Shown here piece by piece: positions 33,588-46,700 of a DNA stretch of 64,000 nucleotides. The notes beneath the pieces are model-generated. The model saw nothing but the letters and a program-made list of their open reading frames with translations, was not told the DNA's origin and searched no databases. The stretch lies in contig OX439044.1 of the NCBI GenBank assembly GCA_949317995.1, positions 27,848,733 to 27,912,732 on the forward strand, read 5' to 3'. How positions within the stretch are numbered: the first letter of the stretch is position 1; each line of letters starts with the position of its first letter. The position numbers and the translations under genes were made by a program. Source of the stretch: Acholoe squamosa. Taxonomy: Eukaryota; Annelida; Polychaeta; Phyllodocida; Polynoidae.

Positions 33588-33904
33588 AGGGAGTGATCAT
33601 TTTTAACAACAGGGGGGCTGGTGGGTTTGAGGGGGGGTTAGAATTTTTTCAACCCCTTGACCGTGGGGGTTAGAATTTTTTCAACACCTCTGATGGGGGG
33701 TCAAAATAATTTCACCTGTTTTCAGTGAAAGACCCCACGCGTTACTATAGGCTAAAAGGGGACGTTCGCACGCAATTTTTGTCCCTTATGGGGGAGGTTG
33801 AAAAAATTTTACCACCTTGAGAAGGGGGGTCGAATATTTTTTCGTGCATCCGCGTGCAAACCCACCAGCCCCCCCCCCTGTTGTTTAAAAAATGATCACT
33901 CCCT
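33588..33904. mobile_element. GGGAGTGATCATT-family MITE, copy C
   Basis: A 317-bp unit with ends AGGGAGTGATCATTTTTAA and AAAAATGATCACTCCCT. The termini differ from copies A and B (GATCA instead of GGTCA; TTTAACAAC instead of TTATCAAC), so it represents a second subfamily. Confidence 0.8.
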
Positions 33905-34605
33905 TATCCGTCACTGTGGTAAACGGGTGTTGGTAAAATCTTGATTCTGAAGGATTTACTGGCCTGAATCACTACAAATTAGTATCAAATTAAAGAGAAA
34001 AGATACCTCTATCTCACTGGCATGGTATTTTGCCTCTTTTCCATAACTTTATGCTGATTCTGACAACAAAGAGTTGGGTGATTTTGCAAATTCTGTCAGA
34101 CCACACCATAAGAGTAAGTTGAACAGCCATGCACTTATTACAGAAATTCATAGATATTGTCCCTTCTAGACATAGCTAGATAAATTACAATATTATGATC
34201 TTGTGACCAACATATAGACCTACATTTTAAGGGGATTTTGGATGATATTGACTGATTATTAACAGCAGGGCCGTCTTGGAACCTTCTACAACATTGGACC
34301 AATTTTCCTGAACAAATATTTGTTACAGAAGCTAACAGAACCAACAAAGTTATTCTTCAACGTCTTTTTACTCAGAATATGCTCAGTTTGTACAGCTGAA
34401 AGCATAATACCAAAATATTATTCAATTTTCTGATTTCATTTTGATATTTCCAAAACTTTTTTCTATAGTGATGGAATGGAATTGAGATATATCAATCTTC
34501 TATTTCTCAGCTTTAAGGTGGTGTCTTTGGTTAGAAGATTGGCCTTTCCAATCAAAATCTATGAATAATTTTGTACAGTGATGTCCAAATACCCCACATG
34601 CAGTA

Positions 34606-35833
34606 CCATAATCTCCCGCATATAAGGCGCGTCTTCTACGTGAATCAGATCTTGGATGGGTCTTATACGCGGGAGGCAGGCTGCCTTGAGTTGGTGGTGC
34701 GCCTTGTATGCGAGTTTTTTAACAATCCAATCCTAGAAAAAGGCCTCACCTAGATATGATGCTTTGCTCTAACCAAAGAAAAGGTGTAATTTTGCAGCAT
34801 CAAAAAAATTTCCTGCCATAATATAGTGCTGCTGCCATCTGGTGTTATGTTCTGTATACCCTTAAATGATTCTTAAAATTGTCACCAGTCTCCACCACTG
34901 TACAACTCCTATCTAATTTGGAGAAGGGATGAACTTTGATAGCTCAAAAAAGGATATTCAAACTATGTTTGGATAATGGGATGTTTTTTGTTCATTCCCT
35001 AACATGACACCACAATGATGGAATGCTCAAATGGAGAAAAAAATGATGATTGAATATTAGAGTCAAGTTCAACTTCTGTTCACACCTCATTTCTCACATT
35101 ATAAAAATGATATGGTCAGCATCATACCAATACATTGGAGGAGCCGGGAGGCGTGGCGCAGTCGGTAGCGCGTCCGCTCACGGGCCGTAAGGTCGTGGGC
35201 TCGGTTCCAAAGGTCACCAAAAGGTGTCGTTTGAGTTCCTCCCTGCTCTGGGTTACATCTTTTGAGGAGAAGCGCTAATGCGGCGCCATTTTCGCTTGTA
35301 AAATAAGAGCACTAGACTTTCGCATATTCACCACCGGAACCACGGACACACTTCCGATCATACCGTTTCTCCCCGAAAGGGATCACGCCTGCTCTGGCTA
35401 GGCTGTGCTGGAAAGTCTCTTGACGGTCATGGCAGACAAATGACTTAAAACAGGCCTGTCCATCTCTCACTATGCCTATGTAGTGACAGATGTTAAAGAA
35501 CCATTGCCTCGGTAAATGTGTAGGGGCCTGCTTTCTATCTTCCCATAGATTCGGTCACCATCATCCCCCCTCTCCACTAGACTAGGGTCCGGGCAAATAC
35601 GCCACAAGGGTAATCTCACTTCGGTTTGGATACAACCCACGGGACCTCTCACCCTTGAGTGTCGGTCGTATGGAAGGCACAAGGTGAGATAAAATTTGAG
35701 CAAGCGAACACATTGGAGGCATTTTACGTGGAAGGTGTGCCTTGGTTGGTGCGTCTTCTACGTGAAACAGCCATCCCTGAGTTGTGGGTGCGCCTTGTAC
35801 GCACGCTGCGCCTTATATGCGAGAGATTACGGT
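34606..35833. mobile_element. degenerate CGTATAAG-family remnants flanking a SINE
   Basis: A left end (CCATAATCTCCCGCATATAA from 34606) and a right end (finishing GAGAGATTACGG at about 35833) share internal CTTCTACGTGAA and GAGTTG-x-TGGTGCGCC words. They lie 1 kb apart with a SINE between. They may be two decayed copies, or one copy broken by later insertions. Confidence 0.45.
35148..35690 (+). mobile_element. tRNA-headed SINE
   Basis: The head GGCGCAGTCGGTAGCGCG followed by GGTCGTGGGCTCGGTTCC has the spacing of tRNA-type internal A and B boxes for RNA polymerase III. A non-tRNA body of about 450 bases follows. The acceptor stem does not close, so it is not a tRNA gene. The right boundary is approximate. 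Confidence 0.6.
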
Positions 35834-36079
35834 ACATGTTTAATGGGTGGTCTTATCTGTATATTTGGGCAAGAATGTGGGGTGCAGAAATGACAGAAAG
35901 ATTTTCATGTTTCCAATTTATAAAGCGGCATAGAGAAGGTTCTAATATGAGTATCTTCTTCATTCAAAAAGCTATGAATTGCCCTTTCATTTGGCGTGTC
36001 ACTTGCGTAATTCTGTTGAGGTCTGAATTTTTGACTGACTTCGGTACAGAGATGAGAGTTTAGATTTCTAAGCTAATTA

Positions 36080-36377
36080 CTACCGTATAGCTTTTAGGTT
36101 AAAAGGGCGCATCCGCATGCAATTTTTGTCGGGGGGGGTCAAAAAAATTTTGATCCTTGAGTCGGGAGGGGGCGACAATTCTTTTTTTTCACGCATCTGC
36201 ACGCAAACCCACCAGCCCACCCCCTTGTTAAAAAATTATCACTCCCTACCTAACAATTTTTTGACACCCCCCCCCATAAGGGACGAAAATCATGCAAGGG
36301 GTCGAAAAAATTATGACCCCCCTTCAAACCCCCCACCCCCCCCCCCCCACCCCCGTTGTTAAAAAATGAGCACTCCC
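36080..36377. mobile_element. two partial GGGAGTGATCATT-family copies
   Basis: One left-truncated copy ends near 36247 with AATTATCACTCCCT. A second partial copy ends at 36377 with AAAATGAGCACTCCCT. Long C-runs and GGACGAAAAT words match the interior of copy C. Confidence 0.6.
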
Positions 36378-37464
36378 TAAATTCTCTCCTGAGCAGCTGA
36401 GGCTGAGTGAGGGCCAGTGAGACTAAGTCTAAGCCTCTGTCCGTCATGTCATCGACCCCGTCACAAATAATTATACATAATACTAGTATCTATAACCTAT
36501 AGATCTAGATCATTGTCGGGGCTAGGGGTTTGGTGTTTGCGGTGGGGGGGGGGGGGGTGAAAAAAGAGCCCATGGGTGTGGATGGGGCGCACTTTAGGCT
36601 TCTCTCTGACTCCGAGCCTCTGACTCAGACCTAAAATTGTCACAGCTCTTTGAAAAAGCATAAAAAAAGCTTTGATTTGTAGAAAATTTACAACCCACGA
36701 TAATTAATGTACATAGGAAATCACTTTGGTCACTAAAAGGAAGAACATGGCTATCCAAATCTTTTTGAATTATGGATCTAATAATGACAATTCTAAGTGG
36801 CAAAAAAAAATTATCCGCTCACAGTCACTTTGTGAGATCAGGCTTTAATTAGCTTTGTAACTCAGAACATAGAGACTGTAGGCAAAGGTAGCCTTGCTTA
36901 CGCTGGGGATGCCACCAGTCTTATGCGAAAACAGCGCTCCTACCGGGGATGAGAGGAGTCACGGCTCATGTTTTACGATAAGTGATGTCCCCTATGATGG
37001 AAATTCCATCCTCTAATGACAAGGCCAAAAAAAAAAGAGTTGTGTTTCAGGTAACATGCTGACAAAAAAATTAGGTAGGGTAGGTCGGATTTTTTTCTTT
37101 TAATTTTGTAAAAAAAAAAAAATTTGACTACAACCAAGACATGCAACGACTCACGGTGACTCACAACGACTCGCGGAAGACTCGATTGACCCAAAAGTAG
37201 CCAAAAAAATGTATATCTTCAAAAATAAACTTTAGGGTCGGCCCTGTTTTACTAGGTAAGGTCAGTGACCTGAAACAATTTTTTTTTTTTTTTTGCCCAA
37301 ATAAACCTCAAATTCTTTCAAAGACAACATTTTTGTAAAATTTGTACATAGATTGTCGACACCAAATGCCATGTCTGTTGAACACTGACACAACTTCTTT
37401 TTTTGTGCCTTAAGAAGACTTTTAACGCTGGCAGCAGCAAAACAGCAAGAGTTTTAGCACAGTA

Positions 37465-37696
37465 CCGTAATCTCCCACGTATAAGACGCGTCCTCTACGC
37501 CAAACAAAATGCTGGGGGGTCTTATAGGATTTTCTGAAGTTGGGGTGCGTCTTATACGAGGGGTAATTTTACTATAGAACAGTACTGGATTTACAAAATT
37601 GAGCATTAAAATGTGCGTCTTATACGCGAAAATGCATGTGCTGAGTTGGGGGTGCGTCTTATACGCGCAGCGCGTCTTCTACGTGGGAGATTACGG
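37465..37696. mobile_element. CGTATAAG-family MITE just upstream of NCAPH2 exon 2
   Basis: A 232-bp unit, near-identical by eye to 32839-33071. The left flank has TA; the right flank has TG, a mutated duplication. It ends only about 37 bases before the first coding exon of NCAPH2, so it sits within the branch-point and pyrimidine-tract neighbourhood of that acceptor. Confidence 0.8.
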
Positions 37697-37742
37697 TGTT
37701 ATTCATTGTTACCAGCTACTTTTCTGTTTGTAGAGCTAGAAG

Positions 37743-40700
37743 ATGGCAGACCTCGAGACAAGATTCGCATACCTGCTTAAACCCATTCGAGACCTCGCAA
37801 AGAACTGGGAAATAGATATTGCTTCTCAACTCGAGGAATACCTTGATGAGGTAAGTCCTGATTTCAGGGTTTGCTTTTAGCAGGATCCACTGAAACAGCA
37901 CAGTTCATGTGTAATGTAGAAGAAAAAGAATATGAAACCTTTACATAATGCATTGTTCAACATCCAATCATTTCATACACCTTTTCCCATTATTTGAAAC
38001 TTTGTAGACTATGGAATGTAACTTCTTTTTTAAATATGTCTTACCTTTGTGCAATAATGATACAACATTCTGATCAAACTGCGTTTGAACCTGGACAGTC
38101 AGTGAAGCTGGAGAAATTATAAACAATTCTAATGCTTGGAAGGTTATTTCAATATGATTGCATAGGGGATATTATGTAAAGCAAAACGATATTTCTAAAT
38201 TACACATGTGAAGAAGCCATTTTACCACAGTAGTATTAAAGTATATCCTTCCCCATTACAGCGTGCATGTGGTTTTACGCCAATAAAAATAATCAAATCA
38301 CTCATCCCTCTGGAAGTTAGAAGGTATTAACACTTTTTGTGGGATGTCTGTAAAACCATCTTTTTTAACGTTCGTGAGTATTTTTCAAGGTATTCATTTA
38401 CTGGATTTTTGTTCTTGTTTCAACCAGATTGATCAGATCACCATCACATTTGACAATGGGGCGACATCAATGAATTTCGCTGAGGCGGCAATGGTCATTC
38501 AGGGTTCAGCCTGTATCTACAGCAAAAAGGTAAGGTAGCTGTACTACTACTGGGATTCATTAGATATTAAGGTAATGGACAGTAACCAGTTGTCAGGTTG
38601 GAACACATTTGAATAACTCAATGCGATCGTTGTGAAAAAAGGAAATACATGCATGTTTTAAGAAATAGGCGATGAGATCATTACAGTGATGCTGAAATGA
38701 CGCCAGGTGTGGCCAGCATAGTATCTTAATGGCCGGCACAGGGCCTTTGGCAGAAACCTGATTCTAATGATGATTTTCTCCAAGTACATCCCATTGTTTC
38801 AATTTCCACTGCCTTAAATATTCACTGTTCTTTAAATTTTCGTTTACAGGTTGAGTACCTTTATTCCATGGTATATCGAGTACTGGACCTGCTTGCAAGC
38901 AAAAAGTAAGTAAATTTCTGTCTTCTCATACGTAATCAAAGTAATCTTAAAATGTCAGTGTTGTTCACCTTGGCGAGGCCCTGTGAAGCTGTGGGAAATG
39001 TTGGATGCTGACCAACAAAGGAGTGAAAACAAACAAAAGTTGTGTGCTGAGTGTGACCTAAATGTCAAATAACTCTGGAATAGGATATCAATATGCTATG
39101 TAACAAAGTCAGTACATCATTTCTGTGTTCAATCCCATGCGATCTATGATGATCTATATCCTGACACTGTGCCTATGTCCAATCAAATGTTTTCCGTCTA
39201 TTTTTGTGTTATTGACTTTAATCAATAACACATTCATATATATATGGAAACTGCCACACAGAACCACATTAGATTAAAGAGGGTTTCTGACAGACATAGG
39301 AACATAGAGGGAAATCTAGTCTATAGTGTATCTCTGAACAATTGCCACCGCAGCTAGGCCATGGTTGAATCAGAGATGTCAGACCTTCAGAGGTCCGTCT
39401 ATTTTCAGATGTTCAAACTTTCCTAAAATCAGACATCTCAGAGGCTTCTTCCAACTTGTAGCCTCACAATGTTTCATTTCTCCTTCTAGGGAGCATAAGG
39501 CTGAGCACAGTTCAGGCTTCAGCAGGTGGAATTTAGCATGCCTTGTGCTGCCTTCTAGCCTTTTCTAGACAAACCATCTTTCAGAGAACAGAGGATCTCT
39601 GAAATCTCATTTCAGAGGACATGAATCTAAGCTGGCTGCTGATTTGCTGAAATTCTAATGCTGTTTTTTTAATTGTCTTTCAATGACCATCCATTCTAGA
39701 GATGGTTTTAATGATTTTGAGTGAGGGGAACATGTTGAAATAAAGACAAGATGGGTGCTTTTAGCAAAATACATTATGCAGAATGGGTGATTTCCTAACA
39801 CCCAAAATTTTCAGAGGTTGAGGCAATACCCAACTGACATCTCTGTTGAATAATCTCTGTTTGACCTTATATGCATTTAAGTAAATAATATGCTGAACCA
39901 GGTATGAAGGAATAGCATGGACAGCTGGCTTTTGGACCTAAGAGATAGAGCATAGTCAGCTGTTCATTGGGACTTGAAGGTGGGAGGTGGATTAGTGTTG
40001 CCTCATTGTTGGTGCACACAAACCATTAACCCTTTAAGGGCTGCATAGAGCTTCTACATTTGTTTTTCATTGAACTTAGAAGCCAATAACATGAAGGCCT
40101 GTGGCCTAGACTTAAACTTCATCTATAGATATACTGTACTATTCATCTTATTTGGCATACAAGAAGATCTTCCTTTAATGTATGATATTTCTGCGAAATA
40201 AAATTTACAATCAATCAATCTTGACAAATGCTCTTATCTCGTTTGGATGCAAACCAAGGTTTAGAGCTTGTTCATCCTCTTGACAAAATTTTGTTGAAAA
40301 CAATTGTGCATTAGCTTGATTCTAACCATCAGCTTTTGGTTTGATCCATTGGTAGCAAGGGAAAAGGGAAAGACTTTGGAAAAGTTGCTATTTATGAGCT
40401 TGTCTCAAACTTGTGATAGCCTATTGACCGTAGTTGCTTTAATCAGTCCACTAGAACTCCTCACTTTTATTTCATCTCGAATTTCCATCTTGAAAAACAG
40501 AAAACTTCAACAAGCTGGTTCTGTTGGGGAAGGAGGGGAGGATCGAGATGCACCACAAAATGAAGACCAAGAAGAGGAGGTTAGTTTATTATGTGCACAT
40601 GTGCGGTATTTCATCACCTGTATGTGTATGTTTGAACGCTGTACATGTATTCTTTTTTATTATAAAAGATACAGTTGATCTACAACTATACTAGTCTAGT

Positions 40701-43700
40701 ATTTTGTATATAGGGTAAACCCACGTAAAAAGCTCCCTTGCCCCTGAAAATACTTTTTTAAATACTATTGTATACTATAGTAAGAAACCCATCTGTCTGT
40801 AATAAATTTCTTAAATATTCTTTCCTCAGTTCCTGACCTTAGATGACATCAAAGAACACCACAACATCGATATGAAGGACAATGCAGAGAAGGTATACAT
40901 GTACCACCAAGTACTACATATATCACTTAAACATAGCAAATTTTGAAGAACTGCCAATATTTTACTACTTCTGAGTGTTATGATCAATGCCAATCAAGAG
41001 TAATAAGTTATAAAAGCGTTTTTTTATTAGCTTAATTACCGGGGTAGATTCGTTTTCTTATGTCAATATCAATAGAATGCTAAGTTAGTAGCTAGCTGGT
41101 TCAGCTACTAATTAACCTTAACCCATATGGTCTGAAGGGTTTGATGTTAGATTGGGCCTTTGAGGCTACATTCTATATTAAAAGGAATAGATATCAATCA
41201 TTCAATTGAGGAATACCAAAATCAGGGATGGTCACACAAAAAGACATGTACTATGTAGCGAAAAATGTTTTTACATTGTACCACTTATGTGTATCTCTGG
41301 AGAAGATAATGGTGGCTTGGGCAAGAATGTACATGTCCATGATTAACCCATAAATATATAGGACAACATGGTAAAGGTAATTTTTTTCGCATGACCCACC
41401 TGGAAATCACTTGGGTATCATATGATTATGTGTCTTTAATTGTAAACTTACAGGGTGTACACGACATCCCACAGACACCTATGGCACTGACCAAGCTAGA
41501 TGAAACAGAGAAAGGCGACAACCCTTTGATAAGGTAATTTGTGAACATATGAATTATCAAAACTCCTGCATATCAGCAGCGGCTTATACACACATAAGCA
41601 GCGACTTATATTTAACTCGAAAAGAGTTATAGGAGACGACTATGGGTCCCCTCATTTTCAGTCATTTTGGTGGTGCGAATAAGTATATATAAGAGGCAGA
41701 TTTACTTAATGAATTTGTAGTGTCATTAAAGGAGGAGATGTAGGGGTCTTGCAGGAAAATGTATCTCAGTACCAACTATTGTAAATTTTTAGTAATTGTC
41801 CATATTCTACTGGGCTTCCCTAGCCCACTTAAATGGGTCTATTTCTCCTCTTTCCTATCCCCTCGGATGTGTGTGGTGCACATATGCGTGGGCACTGACA
41901 CATTCCTTTGTGAAATTGTGTAATGTAGTTCTCGCCGTGAATATGACCTTAGCTGTCGAAATGGCGTTAAACATCTATTACTCACTCACTCCATATTCTA
42001 CAGAGTCGGTTGAGTGCCATAAGATGGTTTTTGCCTGCAATGGTGAAGGTATATGATGTTGATCCATGTATCAACTTTCCTGCCTTTTTGGGCAATGTGG
42101 TGCGAATAGGGCAGTTTTGGCAGGAGTTATGCGAATAGTGGCTTGGTGGTGCCAATAACCTGGGTGAGGGAGTGCTGATATGTCAGACCACAAGCTAGAC
42201 TTGCTGAAGGCTATTGATTTATTTCTTTTCAATTATGAGCAACTTTCCGGAAAACCCTATGTACCGTAAATCCTCTTGTTATTCAGTGACCTTTGTCACT
42301 GAATAGTTGAATGTACGATAGATCAACGAATTTCTATGATGTGCTTCTGGGTCTGAGAATTATTTTGTTTTTGTGGCCCATAGGCTTAACCATTCCAGCA
42401 ATGCCATAAAATTATTTGTAGCACCAAGCACGTCTAACCATAGGCAGCAGCAGAACTTCACGTCACGTATTGACAAACTGTGAACATATACAAAGACATT
42501 ACAATCCAGTACACGACTGCCTAATATCCCCTCCCCCTTCTCTACTACCTTGATCATTTATAGATGTAATATGTCAGCCAGAACGTTGCTGACTTGATAT
42601 AAACACAATACCACCACCCAGGGTACTTATGGACGCCTCCAGCCACTCCCAGCACTACCATAATGTGTGCAGCGAGCTGGAATATTGCTGACTTGATATA
42701 AAGACAAAACCACAACCCAGGGTAGGTATGGACGCTACCTGGTCACAGCTCAACAGTGTCAGGTAGCCAGCACATTGAATCATACATGAACATAGACCTG
42801 GCTGCGTCTGGGCCCTGTGTACTGCCTGGTCTAATATTGTCATGCACCAATACCATAACCTTTTACAGGTAACATGGTGTTTTATCGGTTGTACCATACC
42901 GTAACCCCTTATAACCATTGTATATAGCACATTGAACATAGAATGTCACTGAAAGCCTCAGGCTTAGACTGTGACCTTAACCATTTTATATAAGCCATGG
43001 CTTATACCAGAACCCAGATCAAACTGAGGCTTATATGTTCAGCCCAAAGTCGCGGTGCGGCTTATATGAGGGGTGTTAACACCATAGAACAGTACTAAAC
43101 TGCCCATTTTCAAGCCCAAGATGTGGCTTATAGCCTCCTCTAAAGGTCAGCGTGCGGCTTATACAAGGATGTGGCTTATACGAGGGAATTTACTTTATAA
43201 GCCTTACCAGCGTATAAGCCACACCCTGAGTTTGTGGATTGCTTTGAAAATTGAAAAAAAAAAACTTCTTTTCTAAACAATGGCTTTTCAAAATTAAAAA
43301 AAATATGGGGTCCTGAGGGCTACCCCAACCATCTATGTCAATGAAAATGTTAGGTAAAGCGATGGGAAGGTGCTTCAGCAACATTCCTCCCTCCCCTTCC
43401 CCTGTCTAATTGGTCTAAGCCGTGGCTTATACGCAGGGTTTTACAGTAAATTTATTTCAAATTTGGGGGTAGGCCCTGTAAATAGGAGTTTACGTAAGTC
43501 TTGTAATTTGATCTCTGACAGATTCTGTTAAAATATAGTATATAAAATAGATTTTAAAAGGGTTAAAAGGTAACACTTGGATGAATATTCAGGGTTTTGA
43601 AATTACGGAATGCAGAATTCTGAGATTTTGATACTCACCAGGACCTTAGATTTTTGTGCAAATCTACTAAATGCAGTTTTATGGCGAGGTGGCTTCAGAG

Positions 43701-46700
43701 GAAATGGATTTTGTCAATGGCATACTATAATGATAGTACCGGGAAGTTATGTTGCTTATAAACACTGGATTACGTAGCTGTAAAGGACTTGCTTACAAGA
43801 ATCAAGTTTGTCTTGTTATGGGCCCTACGAGTAAGAATATCAGACCGCAGAAGCCAAAGTCTTCTACCAGGTAAATGATACATGTAGTAGGAAATTCTGA
43901 TTTCATTCCAAGAAAAAAAAAAATCCAAAAGATATAAATGGATTTAAAACTACCCTACACAATTACCTCCTTTTGATTACAGTGCAAATGGGGAGGTAAT
44001 AGCCAACAGATACGACTTCAAGATGAACCTTAGCCACATGCACAAGTCTGCCATGATGCTGTTAGATATGTCACACCTCTCACTTCTAGAGGCCTCTCTT
44101 TACTCCAAACCTAGTTCTACACCCTTCCATCCACTACCAAGTAAGTCGAGAACAAGTTTTAAATGGTTTATTGGTCCTTACTTGATTTGCGTTGTGTTTG
44201 GAGTTTTCAAATATAATAAAAAAATTTAGTTTGTAAAAAAAAAAAGAAAATCCCAAATCAATTGCCAGGTGCGCCCTATCTAAAGTTGGGAGTACACCTC
44301 ATACGTGAGATTTATGGTAGTTGTATTTTGAGAGTACTTATGTTAACAGATGTCAGGTTCATCCATTTTCAGAGGATCAGAGGCCCCTCAAATTTAGACT
44401 TTAGTGCAGTTTTATACTTTTAGAAAGCCTTTTACTAGTGAAGTCTTCAAAGAGGTTGGACCAATACCCAACTGACATCTCTGTGTTAAGTAATCCTAAT
44501 ATAGTCATTATTAAGAAGGGATGCTGAAGAGTTATGATTTATAAACGTGATTTTCTTGGCAGAATCACGTTTAGCTGATGAGCCCATGCCACCTCCCACT
44601 CTGGACAAGGACGACAGTGGTCACATAGATGAAGGTCTCCCTGCTGATATAAGTAGTAAGTTCACATTTTTACAGTGTTCCGCTCGTTCTAAACAATCAA
44701 AACCTGGATTGATTGTGGAGTTAGCCATGGAAGACCCATTGAAAGTTGTTCTGGAATAGTGTAAAATTAATTGTTCTGCCACTGTTATGGAAAGAGATGG
44801 TAAAATGTTTGATGTCTTATAGTGGATGATGATGGCCCACCAGAAATGGACCTTCCTCCAAGCACGTCCCCAGGGTCACCAGAACAAGTGAGTACTAATC
44901 CATGACTTTTAAGTAACAACGAGGTTACCTTCTTTATTTCTTCAAATACCATATTCAACTTTTTATGGGAGATGGTTTGTTATGAATAACCTTTCTTAAT
45001 TACCTAATCAGGTCTTTAGTAGCCATAACATAGGCCGGCTCCCATTATAATTTACACATTATAATAATACAGCTCATTTGCATAATATTGGGGTGTTCCG
45101 CACTGAATTATTGCTGTGCTGTGATTGGTTGAAAAGATTTTTCTCTTTGATCCAATGTGTTGAATTTAGTTGACTGTTTTTGCAATAGGTAGTGTGCAGA
45201 TAGGGCCTGGGTTTAGCTGGTCGGGCTTCCCTAGCCCACTTAAAAAGGGTCTATTTCTCCTCTTTCCTATCCCTACGGGATGTGTCTGGTGCACATATGC
45301 GCGGGCACTGACACATTCCCCTGTGAAATTGTGTAATGTAGTTCTCGCCATGAATATGACCTTAGCTGTCAAAATTGCGTTAAACATCTTTTACCGTAAT
45401 CTCCTGCGTATAAGGCACACCTACAGTTTTGGAAAATTCTCAAAAAAATGAAAAATTCGAAACTTTGGTTCTACTGAATGAATTTTCAAAATTCAAAATT
45501 CAATGGGTAGCTTGGGCCACCTTGGGCCCTCCTGGGCCCCATTTTGTCCTATTTTGACCAAGGGGGCATGTAAGATATCAAAAGAAAGGTCTTGGTGTCT
45601 CCCTTGTGGATACTAAAACCCCCCGTATAAGACGCGCCTTATACGCGGGAGATTACGGTACTCGCTTACTCACTCGTTTAGCTGGTGGGACTTCAATACC
45701 CACTAGATAGTGCTACCTCACTGGTCCTCAGGCCTCACTGCAGGCTCACTGCATGTGCCTATTCTCATGGCAAATTGGGTCCTATTCTGACGGGAAACTG
45801 TGGCTTGTTTATGGGTATGGACCACTAATTTCAACATGGAGACATGGCCATTTCTTAAAATCAACATGTGAGATGGGCCTTAGTGACATGAGGCAAAACA
45901 ATTATTGACATGACATGGGTGCTTTCTCAAATTCGACATGGGACAGGCTCTTAGAGGTGACATGGGGATTTAAGTGACAAGTGTCATGACCATTTTTTAA
46001 AATCAACATGTGACAGGGGGGACCCCTCATCCACACCCCCTTGTTTCATGAGGCTACATATATTATATAAGTGGGGGAATGTTTGTAATTTCTATCGTCT
46101 CCCCCAATTGTTTACAATTGGACAGACCCCTAATGTCTTACTTGTTTTTCTTTTTTTTTCGGTACATAGCCTTGTCAAAATCTTGTATTCAATTTAATAT
46201 GTGCACAAAGCCTAATAAACACATCCACCATCTTTTTGCTCGTACCCGGTATCTCAAAAATTGACCCAAAATTGTCAAATATTCAACCCCGGTTAAAGTC
46301 ATAACTACTAGACATATTTTAGATGTTATTTAAGCGCACAGGGTTCTAATTAGCGCGGCGACTCTAAGTCCTACTAGTGAGACTTGTAGACTAGTCAATG
46401 GTTCAGAGTCGCCACGGTGTAAGGGATAGGGGAGCCCTGATTTCTATTTTCGTTCACTGTTCTTCTCCTATGGACTATTTTGGCACAATATTGAGGCATT
46501 GTTATCAGCATATGTATGTACTAATGGTAGATAACTTGTTTTTGTGATATATGTTTAGTTTGGGTTTTATGATTAGATTAGACATTTCAGCTCCTGGAGC
46601 TCTATGGAAGATTAGCATAGGACAAAATTAAGATTCACCAATACATCTCTGTAGGCTTTATCTGATAATTCTGTGGTCTGAAATTGCTGTATATATGTAA

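Larger units (their letters stand above)
24856..37733. other. repeat-rich intergenic region between the Ig gene and NCAPH2
   Basis: About 12.9 kb with no convincing coding frame. It holds several MITE families, a tRNA-headed SINE and a pyrimidine-rich minisatellite (entered separately). The two genes on either side are divergent, so this region must contain both promoters. Confidence 0.6.

Noticed and set aside
35148..35230. tRNA gene
   Set aside because: A- and B-box-like sequence is present, but no acceptor stem closes and a long repeat body follows, so it is a SINE head.
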